Of a DNA stretch of 64,000 nucleotides, positions 17,035 to 25,313 are shown one piece after another. The DNA is from Candidatus Brachythrix odensensis. GTDB lineage: Bacteria > Chloroflexota > Anaerolineae > J036 > Brachytrichaceae. Under the pieces are notes generated by a model that ran no database searches, had not been told where the DNA came from, and saw nothing but the letters and a program-made list of their open reading frames with translations. The translations under genes and the position numbers were made by a program. The stretch covers positions 433,154 to 497,153 of the forward strand of contig JADKDT010000026.1 of NCBI GenBank assembly GCA_016714465.1. The letters run 5' to 3'. The first letter of the stretch is position 1; each line of letters opens with the position of its first letter.

Positions 17035-18627
17035 ATGAATGCCCGAGGCCACCCTGGCGCCCTGAAGGTATCTGAGATGACGGAAGCACACCCGGTAGTT
17101 GAACCCGAGCGCGTCGGCGCAGAACGACATACGCTTGCGGCGCTCGAGCTTGAGATTCGAACCCCCATGGCCAACATCCTGGGCATGGCCGATCTGTTGT
17201 TGGACACGCCGTTGGACAGCAAGCAGCGCGCTTACGCCAATATTGTGCGCGATTCCACCGAGCAGATCCTGGCCATCCTCAACGATCTGATTGACTCCTC
17301 GAAGCTCACCCAGGGGGCGCTCAAGCTCTCGAGCGCGGACTTCGATGTGACGTCCGCCGTGGAGAGCGCGGCTGCGGCCTGTTCCGTCAGCGCCGAGGCG
17401 ACCGGAATCTCATTGATGACGGACATCTCCCCCGACGTGCCGTCCAGGCTGCGGGGAGATGCGGATCGGCTCCGCGATGCGCTGACCGGCATCATCGCCG
17501 GGGCTGTTGACGCGTCCGCCAATGGCGAATTGATCGTTGGCGTTGAGCGCGACCCGGCCTTTGCCCTCCCGAGCCGGGTGGCAATCCGATTTAGCGTCAC
17601 CCGAATTGGGCAAGCGCGGTCGGACGTGAAACCCGATACGTCAGTCCGGGCCGCCCTCACCGGCCGGGTAAGGCGGGGCATCATTGGTTTACTCGGCGGG
17701 ACGTTGGTCGAGCGCGACGAGCCGGACGGTCGCCATGTGATTTCGTTCACGGCCCAATTTGAGCAGCCTCAAGCGAGTAATCATGAATCGGAATCCGAGG
17801 GTGGACTGGACTCGGATCTGTCGCGGCTGCGGGTCCTGCTTGTCGATGACAGCAAGTCCACCCGCGACATCCTGTCGCGCTACTTTGCGTCGTGGAGTAT
17901 GCGCTGCGATGCGGTGGGCGGCGCGGCGGACGCGGTGATCAGCCTGCGCACGGCGGCGGTCGCGGGTTGGAACTACGATGTTGCCATCATTGACCTGGCC
18001 ATGCCCGGAATCAATGGCTTTGATCTGGCCAGCATCATCAAGAGCGATCGCGCTTTCGCCTCCATGGCCCTGATTCTGCTGACCGCCCATGACGAGCTCG
18101 AGCCGTCAGCGGCCGAGCGGATGGGTTTCTCGGCCAGTCTGACGAAGCCGGTCCGTCAGTCGTCCTTGTTCGACGCAATTGCCAACGTCTTCTACGCCGG
18201 ACGCCTGCCTGCCTCATCCGCTCGGGCCAGCGCGCTGCCACCGGTAAGCAAGACTGTGCTGATACTTCTGGTGGAAGACAATTTGGCCAATCAGCGGCTG
18301 GCGATTGCGCAACTTGAGAGCATGGGCTGCGCGGTGCGGGCCCTGAGCAACGGCCGCGATGCGGTCCAGGAAGTTGGCCGCAACGGGGATCAGTATGGAA
18401 TGGTCCTGATGGACTGTCAGATGCCGGAGATGGATGGCTTTGCGGCGACGCAGGCCATTCGCGAGGCGGAGGCGGCCTCTGGCCAACATGTCCCCATCGT
18501 GGCGATGACCGCCAACGCGATGCAGGGCGCGCGCGAGGAGTGTTTGCTCCGAGGCATGGATGATTACCTCGCCAAACCGGTCAGCCGCGACCGCCTGCGT
18601 GAGATGGTGCGGAAGTGGGCCAGATAG
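17035..18627 (+). CDS. Degenerate hybrid sensor protein with two receiver domains
   Basis: About 530 residues (ATG 17035) or 516 from the ATG at 17077, which has GAAGG upstream. It begins with a HisKA-like dimerisation helix whose H-box reads ELEIRTPMANILGMADLLLD. The normally phosphorylated His is Leu, a CAT-to-CTT-type change. The ATP-binding region lacks the N-box Asn (GIIAGAVDAS where NLxxNAxKF is expected) and no DxGxG box is seen. Two receiver domains follow, with LLVDDSKSTRDIL and IIDLAMPGINGFDL, then LLVEDNLANQRLA and VLMDCQMPEMDGFAA. Their Asp sites look intact. It is probably a phosphate-accepting scaffold rather than a kinase. No signal peptide or membrane span is present. Confidence 0.8.
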   Translation: MNARGHPGALKVSEMTEAHPVVEPERVGAERHTLAALELEIRTPMANILGMADLLLDTPLDSKQRAYANIVRDSTEQILAILNDLIDSSKLTQGALKLSSADFDVTSAVESAAAACSVSAEATGISLMTDISPDVPSRLRGDADRLRDALTGIIAGAVDASANGELIVGVERDPAFALPSRVAIRFSVTRIGQARSDVKPDTSVRAALTGRVRRGIIGLLGGTLVERDEPDGRHVISFTAQFEQPQASNHESESEGGLDSDLSRLRVLLVDDSKSTRDILSRYFASWSMRCDAVGGAADAVISLRTAAVAGWNYDVAIIDLAMPGINGFDLASIIKSDRAFASMALILLTAHDELEPSAAERMGFSASLTKPVRQSSLFDAIANVFYAGRLPASSARASALPPVSKTVLILLVEDNLANQRLAIAQLESMGCAVRALSNGRDAVQEVGRNGDQYGMVLMDCQMPEMDGFAATQAIREAEAASGQHVPIVAMTANAMQGAREECLLRGMDDYLAKPVSRDRLREMVRKWAR

Positions 18628-18630
18628 CGG

Positions 18631-18636
18631 TATAAT
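18631..18636 (+). promoter_or_regulatory. -10 element (TATAAT) ahead of rpmH
   Basis: A perfect TATAAT lies just after the stop of the hybrid sensor gene and 112 bases before the rpmH start. The -35 region at the right distance (about 18608-18613) is poor. It could drive the ribosomal-protein/RNase P block. Confidence 0.5.
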
Positions 18637-18748
18637 CATCTTTCGCGTCCATTACGGACATAACGTTTCAGAGCGCGACCACCCGGAACGCCGATGTGGT
18701 TTGGCGCTCTGTTTGCGCGTGAAATTGAAGACGAACAGGTAGTGAATC

Positions 18749-18910
18749 ATGACGAAGCGAACTTTTCAACCCCGCAAACGCCGACGCGTGCGCGTACACG
18801 GCTTTCGTGCCCGCATGGCGACCAAGGGTGGCCGCAAGGTTATCGCGCGCCGCCGCGCCAGGCCGCGCCAATCTCGCCACGCTGGCGAACAACCACGTGA
18901 AGCAGATTGA
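18749..18910 (+). CDS. rpmH: Ribosomal protein bL34, odd C-terminus
   Basis: Small basic protein of the large ribosomal subunit. The ATG at 18749 opens MTKRTFQPRKRRRVRVHGFR, then ARMATKGGRKVIARRRA, matching L34 closely. A normal L34 ends about 44-47 residues in. Here the frame continues with an atypical RPRQSRHAGEQPREAD to a total of 53. In the +1 frame a 33-codon stretch (ANLATLANNHVKQIDWNEVY and on) runs to a TAA at 18966, and that frame may be the true tail after a one-base error near 18858. It is the first gene of the rpmH-rnpA-yidD block. Confidence 0.85.
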   Translation: MTKRTFQPRKRRRVRVHGFRARMATKGGRKVIARRRARPRQSRHAGEQPREAD

Positions 18911-18978
18911 CTGGAACGAGGTGTATTCCGTGGCCCGCAGCAAGCGGGGCACTGAGGGCAGCAAGTAACCCATTCACG

Positions 18979-19335
18979 ATGACCCAGCTTGCGCGGCTGC
19001 GGACATCAGCGGACTTTCGGCGCGTACGGGAAACCGGAACGTTCTGGAGAGGCCGCAAGATATCGCTCAATGCAGCGCGGCGGTCCGATGCGGATGGCTT
19101 GCTGTCCCGGGTCGGGCTGATCGCCACAAAGCGGGTTGGCGGGGCCGTGCAGCGCAATCGAGCGCGGCGGCTGATGCGTGAAGCGTTGCGCAGCCTGATG
19201 CCCCGGGTCATGACGGACTGGGATTTGGTGTTCATCGCGCAACCCGGGTTGCTCGCAGGCAAAGCGGGTTTGCTCGACGCGCAAGGCGAAGTAGCGTGGC
19301 TCCTGAACAAAGCGCGGGCAATCCTTCCGGGTTGA
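18979..19335 (+). CDS. rnpA: Ribonuclease P protein component
   Basis: Protein subunit that assists the RNase P ribozyme in trimming tRNA 5' ends. The 118-residue product starts at the ATG at 18979 (MTQLARLRTSADFRRVRETG). The longer frame to 18907 overlaps rpmH and has no family match there. The LRTSADFRRV segment and the RNR motif region (VGLIATKRVGGAVQRNRARR, then LMREALR) are diagnostic. It is followed by yidD, whose likely start overlaps its stop by four bases. Confidence 0.93.
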   Translation: MTQLARLRTSADFRRVRETGTFWRGRKISLNAARRSDADGLLSRVGLIATKRVGGAVQRNRARRLMREALRSLMPRVMTDWDLVFIAQPGLLAGKAGLLDAQGEVAWLLNKARAILPG

Positions 19336-19592
19336 CCTCCGATACCGCGCAGGCAGGCGAGGCCGAACGTGCGGCGTCGCTGGCCCGGCGGATATTGGTG
19401 GCGCCTATCCGGCTGTATCAACGCACGCTATCGCGCGCCTTTCCCCCGTCTTGCCGCTTCTATCCATCCTGCAGCGAGTACACCGCGCAGGCCATTCTGA
19501 AGCACGGGCCAATCCGGGGCATCTGGCTCGGCAGCCGGCGCATTCTCCGTTGTCATCCCTTTCATCCGGGTGGATACGATCCGGTACCCTGA
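19332..19592 (+). CDS. yidD: Membrane protein insertion efficiency factor YidD
   Basis: Small membrane-associated protein that aids YidC/Sec insertion. The diagnostic core is PPSCRFYPSCSEYTAQAI, then HGPIRGIWLGSRRILRCHPF and HPGGYDPVP, with the family's three conserved cysteines. The frame is open from 19296 inside rnpA. A TTG at 19332 that overlaps the rnpA stop (TTGA) gives an 86-residue protein of normal length, and I prefer it. A short Ala-rich leader precedes the conserved part. Confidence 0.9.
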   Translation: MTSDTAQAGEAERAASLARRILVAPIRLYQRTLSRAFPPSCRFYPSCSEYTAQAILKHGPIRGIWLGSRRILRCHPFHPGGYDPVP

Positions 19593-19602
19593 ATTCCAAA
19601 GC

Positions 19603-20787
19603 ATGAAAAAATTCCGCGGCTCTGTAATCGCCCTGGCTGCGTCGGCGCTTGTTCTGAGCGCCTGCAGCGGCGGCGAGCCTGCTCCGGGCGGCTTCCCCGG
19701 CGTGATCGTCTCCGATACGCACGCCTATCTGGCAAGCAATTTCGCACTCTATAAGGTCAGCCTCGACAATGTCACTGAAGTGTGGCGCTTCGGGGCTGGC
19801 AAAAACCCGGCCCAGCCCGATGTTTCGTTCGCCGGTCAACCGGTCAGGCTCGGCGGCGCGATTGTCGTCGGGGGCGGGATTGGCACATCGATGATCGACA
19901 ACCACGTCTATGGCGTCTCCGATGAGACCGGCCTGGAACTGTGGCGGTTCCGCGGCAGCGCTGAATCTCGCGAATACGTTGACGGTGTGTCCACGGATGG
20001 CAAGCTGATCTTCGCCCCGAACGGGGATGGCAACCTGTATGCTCTGGACCCGTCGCAGTTGACCAGCATCAACGAGGACGGGGTCGAGCGCAAGACGCCG
20101 CGATTGGCGTGGACGTTTGCCGCGACCAACAAATTGTGGAGCCGGCCGGCTGTGGCGGACGGGCGCCTGTATCAGGCCTCAATGGATCACAAGCTGTATG
20201 CCCTGGACGCCGCTACCGGCCGGCTGTTGTGGACCTTCGACAAGGCGACCGCGCCGATCGGCGTCCGTCCGGCCATTGCCGGTGGCATGGTCTACTTTGG
20301 GGCCTTCGACAATACTTTCTACGCGCTCGACGCGGCCACCGGCGCTTTGAAGTGGCGGACAGTTCTGGATGCCTGGCTGTGGAGCGATCCCATCGTTGAC
20401 CGCGGGGTGGTCTATTCCGCCGACGTGCGCGGAAAGGTGCACGCGCTGAAGGCGGATACGGGACAGGCGCTGTGGTGGCTCGAGACCCGCAACGCGGTGC
20501 GCGCCCAGCCGGTGATCAGCGGAGACACGCTGTATGTCGTCTCGCTGGACACCCTGGTCTACGCCATCGACCTAACCAACGTCAGGCCAGCCGCCGACGG
20601 GCGCATCGAATACAAGGACGTGACGCGCAAGTGGAAGGACGAGGTCAACCTGGGCCGGCGCATGACCTCCACGCCGGTGCTGAGCGGCCCAAATCTGTGG
20701 GTGCCACTGTTTGATGGTGACGTCAAACTGCAGTCGCTCGATCTGGGGAACGGGGCGCGCAAGCTGGCGTTCCCGATCAAGAAATAG
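19603..20787 (+). CDS. Exported beta-propeller (PQQ-repeat, BamB-like) lipoprotein
   Basis: A 394-residue lipoprotein starting at the ATG at 19603, with a signal peptide and lipobox (SALVLSAC, lipidated Cys followed by SGGE). The body is a series of PQQ-type propeller blades with recurrent A-L-D-A/xTG-xLxW motifs: YALDAATGRLLWTF, YALDAATGALKWRT and HALKADTGQALWWLE. It sits between yidD and yidC. BamB-like propellers in proteobacteria help outer-membrane assembly, but nothing here indicates an outer membrane. A role in extracytoplasmic folding next to the YidC insertase is inference from position. Confidence 0.82.
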   Translation: MKKFRGSVIALAASALVLSACSGGEPAPGGFPGVIVSDTHAYLASNFALYKVSLDNVTEVWRFGAGKNPAQPDVSFAGQPVRLGGAIVVGGGIGTSMIDNHVYGVSDETGLELWRFRGSAESREYVDGVSTDGKLIFAPNGDGNLYALDPSQLTSINEDGVERKTPRLAWTFAATNKLWSRPAVADGRLYQASMDHKLYALDAATGRLLWTFDKATAPIGVRPAIAGGMVYFGAFDNTFYALDAATGALKWRTVLDAWLWSDPIVDRGVVYSADVRGKVHALKADTGQALWWLETRNAVRAQPVISGDTLYVVSLDTLVYAIDLTNVRPAADGRIEYKDVTRKWKDEVNLGRRMTSTPVLSGPNLWVPLFDGDVKLQSLDLGNGARKLAFPIKK

Positions 20788-20792
20788 GGTGG

Positions 20793-21707
20793 GTGAGCGA
20801 TATGGGCTTTGATCTCTTCGACTTCTTTATCAATAATCCCCTGACCAATGCGCTGCTGCTGTTGTACGGCTTGCTGGGCCGCAACTTCGTGCTGGCGATT
20901 CTGGTCCTGACGGTCATCATCAAGCTGATTACCCTGCCATTGACCTTCCGGCAGCAAGTGTCATCGATGAAGATGGCGGCCATGCAGCCCAAGATCAAGG
21001 AGCTGCAGGAGAAATACAAGAGCGAACCGCAGAAGCTGATGGAGGAGCAGCGCAAGTTGGGCTTCAGCCCGCTCAGCGGCTGTCTTCCGCTGCTCATTCA
21101 GTTTCCGGTGCTGATCGGTCTGTATAACGCAATCACGCGGTCTTTGGCGGTCACGCCGATGAGCCTGCTGGATCTTGGCAAGCACGTCTATAGCTTCCTG
21201 CCCAATATCTCGTCGCTCATGCCGATCGACAGCAAGTTCCTGATCTGGGACCTTGGCCAGCCCGACACGGCCTATCTCATTCCCTTCCTGCCGATCGGTA
21301 TCATTCCGATTCTGGTCATTCTGACGACGTATCTCTCGAATCGGTTGATGACGCCGCCCTCGACAGATCCGCAGTCGGCTCAGATGAACCAGACCATGCA
21401 ATGGATGATGCCGATCATGTTTGGCATGTTCATGTTCACGGCGCCGGTCGGCCTGGGCTTCTACTGGCTGGTGTCGAACCTGATGGGCGTCGGCCAGTAT
21501 TACCTGCTCAAGCCGCGCATCGATCATGCCAAGCGGCAGTATGCGCTGCCCAACGCAGGCGGAACGGCCGCGGTGTCGAATTCGGTCGTAAAGAGCAAGT
21601 CGGCGGCCACACCCGCGCCGCCTGCGCCGCTGCCCAAGTCCAAGGGCCGGGGCGCGCCTTCCATCGAGTTGTCCAAGCCAAAAGACAAGGACAAGAACAA
21701 GAAGTAG
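20793..21707 (+). CDS. yidC: YidC/Oxa1 family membrane protein insertase
   Basis: Inserts and folds inner-membrane proteins, alone or with SecYEG. The 304-residue product starts at a GTG at 20793, or the ATG at 20802. It has the short Gram-positive type architecture without a large periplasmic domain. It contains LVLTVIIKLITLPLTFRQ with the conserved hydrophilic-groove Arg. The cytoplasmic coiled region MQPKIKELQEKYKSEPQKL follows. GFSPLSGCLPLLIQFPVLIGLYNAI and later membrane segments (to residue about 240) complete the domain. The C-terminal tail is Lys-rich. It lies 5 bases after the beta-propeller lipoprotein gene. Confidence 0.93.
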   Translation: MSDMGFDLFDFFINNPLTNALLLLYGLLGRNFVLAILVLTVIIKLITLPLTFRQQVSSMKMAAMQPKIKELQEKYKSEPQKLMEEQRKLGFSPLSGCLPLLIQFPVLIGLYNAITRSLAVTPMSLLDLGKHVYSFLPNISSLMPIDSKFLIWDLGQPDTAYLIPFLPIGIIPILVILTTYLSNRLMTPPSTDPQSAQMNQTMQWMMPIMFGMFMFTAPVGLGFYWLVSNLMGVGQYYLLKPRIDHAKRQYALPNAGGTAAVSNSVVKSKSAATPAPPAPLPKSKGRGAPSIELSKPKDKDKNKK

Positions 21708-21762
21708 CGCTGGCTGCCGGCGATGATCTGCCGGCCGCTCTCCGCAATCGGAGATCAATACC

Positions 21763-22690
21763 ATGCCTGCCATCGAAATTTCCGCTCCGGATGTTGAATC
21801 CGCCATCAACCAGGGCCTGTCCCAATTGAAGCTCATCCGCGCCGGAAGTCACCATTGAGGTGCTCGACGAAGGCGCGCGGGGCGTGCTGGGTATTGGTTC
21901 GCGGCCGGCCAAGGTCCGGCTGACGCCGTATGCCGAGGTCGAAGCCCGGACTCGGGCTGCGGCGATGGCTGCCATGCAGGCGCCCCCGCCCCCGATCGCG
22001 CCCCTGCCGCCGCCTCCACCTCCTCCTCCTCCCCGCGCGCCGGCGCCGCAGCCGGTGATGCGGCAGGAACCCCCCGCGCCGGCCGAGCAAGCCCCGCCTC
22101 CCCGCCGCGAATTTGATGAGCGGCCCCAGCGTCGCGCGCCCCCGCCGCGGCAGGTTGAACCACGACCCGCCCGCGCGCCGCGGTCGGCCGAATCCGAAGC
22201 GCCCGAGACCGCGCCCGAGGGCGCGGCCGAAATGGCGCGCGATATTGCCCAGGGCATTGTCGAGCGCATGGGTCTCGATGCGGTCGTCGAAGCGCATATT
22301 CAGGAACCGCGCGCCTCGGACGACACGGTGTCCCTGTATGTGAACGTCTCGGGACCGGATGCGGAGATGCTGCTGACATACCAGTCCGAGGGCCTGAATG
22401 CGCTGCAGACCATGATCCAGACGATGTGGGCGCATCAGGCGAAGTCCAACTTGCGCATTACGGTTGATGCGGATGGCTACAAGGCGGCGCGTGAACGTCG
22501 GATTATGCAAATGGCGCAGCGCATGGCGGAGCGGGTGATTTCCTCCGGGCGCCCGGTGACGCTGGAGCCCATGCCGGCCAGTGAGAGGCGCTTTGTTCAC
22601 CTGGCCCTGCGGGACGATGATCGCATCTACACCGAGAGTCAGGGTGAAGGCGCATCCCGCAAGGTCGTAATTAAGCTCAAGCAGCAGTAG
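21763..22690 (+). CDS. jag: Jag/KhpB RNA-binding protein, interrupted by a frameshift
   Basis: RNA-binding protein of the KH-R3H class, usually encoded next to yidC. The first part (ATG 21763, with GGAG upstream) encodes the Jag_N start MPAIEISAPDVESAINQGL and stops at 21842-21844. The frame that follows encodes EVLDEGARGVLGIGSRPAKV directly in register with the family. One extra G near 21836 (GCCGGAAGTC instead of GCCGAAGTC) explains the break. The downstream part has a long Pro-rich linker (about 22000-22100), a KH_II domain (VSLYVNVSGPDAEMLLTY) and an R3H domain ending in GEGASRKVVIKL. A sequencing error is the simplest reading. Confidence 0.85.
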
Positions 22691-22769
22691 CCACGCAATT
22701 GCTGGCGCCGGTCTCGGTCGCGTGCGCCGCGGGCGAGGCGGGCCCGCGCCACTACCGCTCTGGAGGCTG

Positions 22770-23624
22770 ATGATGACCCCGATTGAGTACCTCGCCATTG
22801 GCCATGTGACCGAAGATGTCTGGCCAGCCGGCAACACGCCGGGTGGCACCGTCATGTACGCCGCGCGCGCGGCCAGATCGTTTGTTGAGCATGTCACGGT
22901 CCTTACCGCTGCCGGTGAGCAGTTCGACTGGCATGCGGTGTTTCCGGAGATCGAGGTGCTGCGAATCGCAACACCGACAACCACCCAGTTTGAGAATCGT
23001 TACGCTGCTGGGCGCCGCACCCAGGTCACGCGTCCGGTATCACGGCGCTTGATGGCGGACGATCTGACGCCCGCCCTGCGACAGGCTGAGATTGCCCACC
23101 TCGCGCCGGTCTGCAACGAGGTCGACCCCAGAATTGTCGACGCGATGGATAGCGAGTCCTTTGTTGGCGTGACGCCCCAGGGCTGGTTGCGGCGCTGGGA
23201 CGCCGGGGGCCACGTGGTCGCCGGACCATGGGAGGACTTTGAGCGCGTCTTGTCACGGGCGGATGCCGTGGTTTGCAGTATTGACGACATTGGCGGTGAC
23301 TGGGCGCTGGCTGAGACCTGGGCAGCCCGCACCCGGATGCTGGTCGTCACCATCGGCGAGCGCGGTTGTCAGGCGTATCTGCACGGGCATCGCCACCATG
23401 TGGCGGCGCCGCATGTGCAGGAGGTGGAGCCCACGGGTGCGGGCGACATCTTCGCGGCCACCCTGTTTGTCGCGCTGCGTCAGGGCCAGACGGCGCTGGC
23501 CGCCTGCGCGTATGCTTGCTGCATCGCCGCCCAATCCGTCACGCGACCGAATCTGCAGGGCCTTCCGACGGCAGCGGACATCGCGCGCTGCAGCGCTGGG
23601 TTAAACTCGGACGCAGAAGCATGA
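22770..23624 (+). CDS. PfkB family carbohydrate/nucleoside kinase
   Basis: ATP-dependent kinase of the ribokinase superfamily. The 284-residue product starts at the ATG at 22770 with GGAGG upstream. It has a short N-terminus (IEYLAIGHVTEDVW), an early glycine-rich NTPGGTVMYAARAARSF segment, and the C-terminal signature VEPTGAGDIFAATL with the catalytic Asp of GAGD at about residue 226. The substrate is unassigned; the protein is shorter than PfkB and lacks a clear lid. Its stop overlaps the parA start (ATGA), so it is coupled to the partition operon, an unusual neighbour. Confidence 0.83.
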   Translation: MMTPIEYLAIGHVTEDVWPAGNTPGGTVMYAARAARSFVEHVTVLTAAGEQFDWHAVFPEIEVLRIATPTTTQFENRYAAGRRTQVTRPVSRRLMADDLTPALRQAEIAHLAPVCNEVDPRIVDAMDSESFVGVTPQGWLRRWDAGGHVVAGPWEDFERVLSRADAVVCSIDDIGGDWALAETWAARTRMLVVTIGERGCQAYLHGHRHHVAAPHVQEVEPTGAGDIFAATLFVALRQGQTALAACAYACCIAAQSVTRPNLQGLPTAADIARCSAGLNSDAEA

Positions 23625-24439
23625 GTCGCATCTACGCCATCGCCAACCAGAAGGGTGGGGTGGGGAAAACCACGACCGCGGTCAACCTCGCCGTGGCGCT
23701 GGCCGCGCGTGGCAAAAAGACGCTGTTGCTCGATATGGATCCGCAGGGCAATGCGACGAGCAGCCTCGGTATTTCAAAAGACAAAGTTGCCGCTTCGTCG
23801 TATGACGTATTGCTCGGCAACGTCACGATCGCCAAGGCGACCCTGGTGAATTCGCGTCTCAATCTCTCGATCATTCCCAGCGCGCCCGGGCTGGCCGCTG
23901 CCGAGATTGAATTGGTGGGGGAACTTGCCCGCGAGTATCGGCTGCGTCAGGCGCTGGCCACCGACGCGGAGCGTTTTGACTACATCCTGATTGACTGCCC
24001 GCCCTCGCTCGGCCTGCTCACGGTGAATGCCTTAACCGCCGCGACTGGCGTGCTGATTCCAGTTCAGTGCGAGTATCTCGCGCTCGAAGGCCTGTCGCAG
24101 CTGACCCGCACGATTCAACTGGTGCGCCAACGGCTCAATCCGCACGTCGACATTCAAGGTCTGATCATGACGATGTATGACGCGCGCACCGCGCTGTCCA
24201 ACCAGGTCATCGCCGAAACGGTGAAGTACTTTGGCGAAAAGGTCTATGCCACCCGCATCCCGCGCAACGTTCGGCTGAGCGAGGCGCCCAGCCATGGTCA
24301 GCCGATTCAGACTTATGCGCCGACTTCGCCGGGTGGGCGGGCATACACTGCGCTGTCCGAGGAGATCATTCTCCGGGACGACTCCGTCGTAACGGCGCCG
24401 GCGATCGCCGCGCGCGCTCCAGAGGTGACTCATGCCTAG
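23621..24439 (+). CDS. parA: Chromosome partitioning ATPase ParA/Soj
   Basis: Deviant-Walker ATPase that positions ParB-parS complexes on the nucleoid. The 272-residue product starts at the ATG at 23621 (MSRIYAIANQKGGVGKTTTA). KGGVGKTTT is the Walker A box with the signature lysine; DMDPQGNATSSLG and DYILIDCPPSLGLLTVNAL are Walker A' and B. The GTG/ATG-open frame further upstream lies over the kinase gene in another frame. It overlaps parB by 8 bases. Confidence 0.95.
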   Translation: MSRIYAIANQKGGVGKTTTAVNLAVALAARGKKTLLLDMDPQGNATSSLGISKDKVAASSYDVLLGNVTIAKATLVNSRLNLSIIPSAPGLAAAEIELVGELAREYRLRQALATDAERFDYILIDCPPSLGLLTVNALTAATGVLIPVQCEYLALEGLSQLTRTIQLVRQRLNPHVDIQGLIMTMYDARTALSNQVIAETVKYFGEKVYATRIPRNVRLSEAPSHGQPIQTYAPTSPGGRAYTALSEEIILRDDSVVTAPAIAARAPEVTHA

Positions 24440-25313
24440 ACCCATCGGACTTGGACGGGGTCTTGACGCCCTCATCCCCGGCGCCCACGACGCAGAAACC
24501 GTCGCCACCAAGGGCACCATCGAAATTGCCGTCAACGAGATTCGGGCCAACCCGCACCAGCCTCGGATGTCTCGCGGAATCGAAGCGATGAACCTCGAAG
24601 AGCTTGCGTCCAGCATTCGCGAGCACGGCGTCATCCAGCCGTTGATTGTGACGCGCACGAGCGGTTCGGGCGCGCCGTACACCCTGATCGCCGGCGAGCG
24701 GCGCTGGCGCGCATCCCAATTGGCAGGCTTGAGCCATGTGCCGGTCATCATCAAGGATGTTGCGCCGCAGCAAATGCTCGAAATCGCGCTCATCGAGAAC
24801 ATCCAGCGCAGCGACCTGAGCGCGCTTGAAGAGGCGGCTGCCTATCAACAGCTCATGAACGAGTTCGGCCTGACTCAGGAAATGGTCGCCGAACGGGTGG
24901 GCAAGAACCGCAGCACGGTCACCAACACGGTCCGGCTGCTCAAGTTGCCAGGTCAGGCTCAGGCGGCGCTGATGAATGGCGTCATCAGCGAGGGCCACGC
25001 CCGGGCGCTGCTGGGCCTGCCCTCCGCGGTGGAACAGCTCGTCGCCCTCGAAGCGGTGACCCGCCAGGGTCTCAACGTGCGCCAAACGGAAGAACTTGTT
25101 CGGCGGATGGCCGAGAAACCGGCCGCAAAAAACATCGCGCCGAAAACCCGAAGCCGCGACTGGAAAGACGCGCCACAGTACGAATCGCAGCTCAGGGATG
25201 CGCTCGGAACAAAGGTGGCGCTAAAGCGCGGACGCAAGGGCGGCCAGATCGTCATCAGCTTCTTTTCAGATGAAGAATTCAGCAGTATTTTTGAACGCTT
25301 AACCCACAAATGA
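24432..25313 (+). CDS. parB: Chromosome partitioning protein ParB/Spo0J
   Basis: CTPase that loads on parS and spreads on DNA. The 293-residue product starts PRPIGLGRGLDALIPGA. It has the N-terminal nuclease-like/CTP-binding fold (IRANPHQPRM, REHGVIQPLIVT, and box GERRWRASQLAG with ENIQRSDLSALEEA). The helix-turn-helix core is LTQEMVAERVGKNRSTVTNT, followed by EGHARALLGL, and a C-terminal dimerisation region closes the protein. A parS site was searched for by eye; no convincing 16-base palindrome was found in the window. It overlaps the M24 peptidase gene by four bases. Confidence 0.95.
   Translation: MPRPIGLGRGLDALIPGAHDAETVATKGTIEIAVNEIRANPHQPRMSRGIEAMNLEELASSIREHGVIQPLIVTRTSGSGAPYTLIAGERRWRASQLAGLSHVPVIIKDVAPQQMLEIALIENIQRSDLSALEEAAAYQQLMNEFGLTQEMVAERVGKNRSTVTNTVRLLKLPGQAQAALMNGVISEGHARALLGLPSAVEQLVALEAVTRQGLNVRQTEELVRRMAEKPAAKNIAPKTRSRDWKDAPQYESQLRDALGTKVALKRGRKGGQIVISFFSDEEFSSIFERLTHK

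Noticed and set aside
18631..18748. Replication origin with DnaA boxes before rpmH
   Set aside because: No TTATCCACA-type box or AT-rich unwinding region was found, and dnaA is absent from the window.
18885..18900. CACGTGAAGCA near the end of rpmH as a parS site
   Set aside because: Only the right half resembles the consensus; the left half does not, and it lies inside or beside a coding region.
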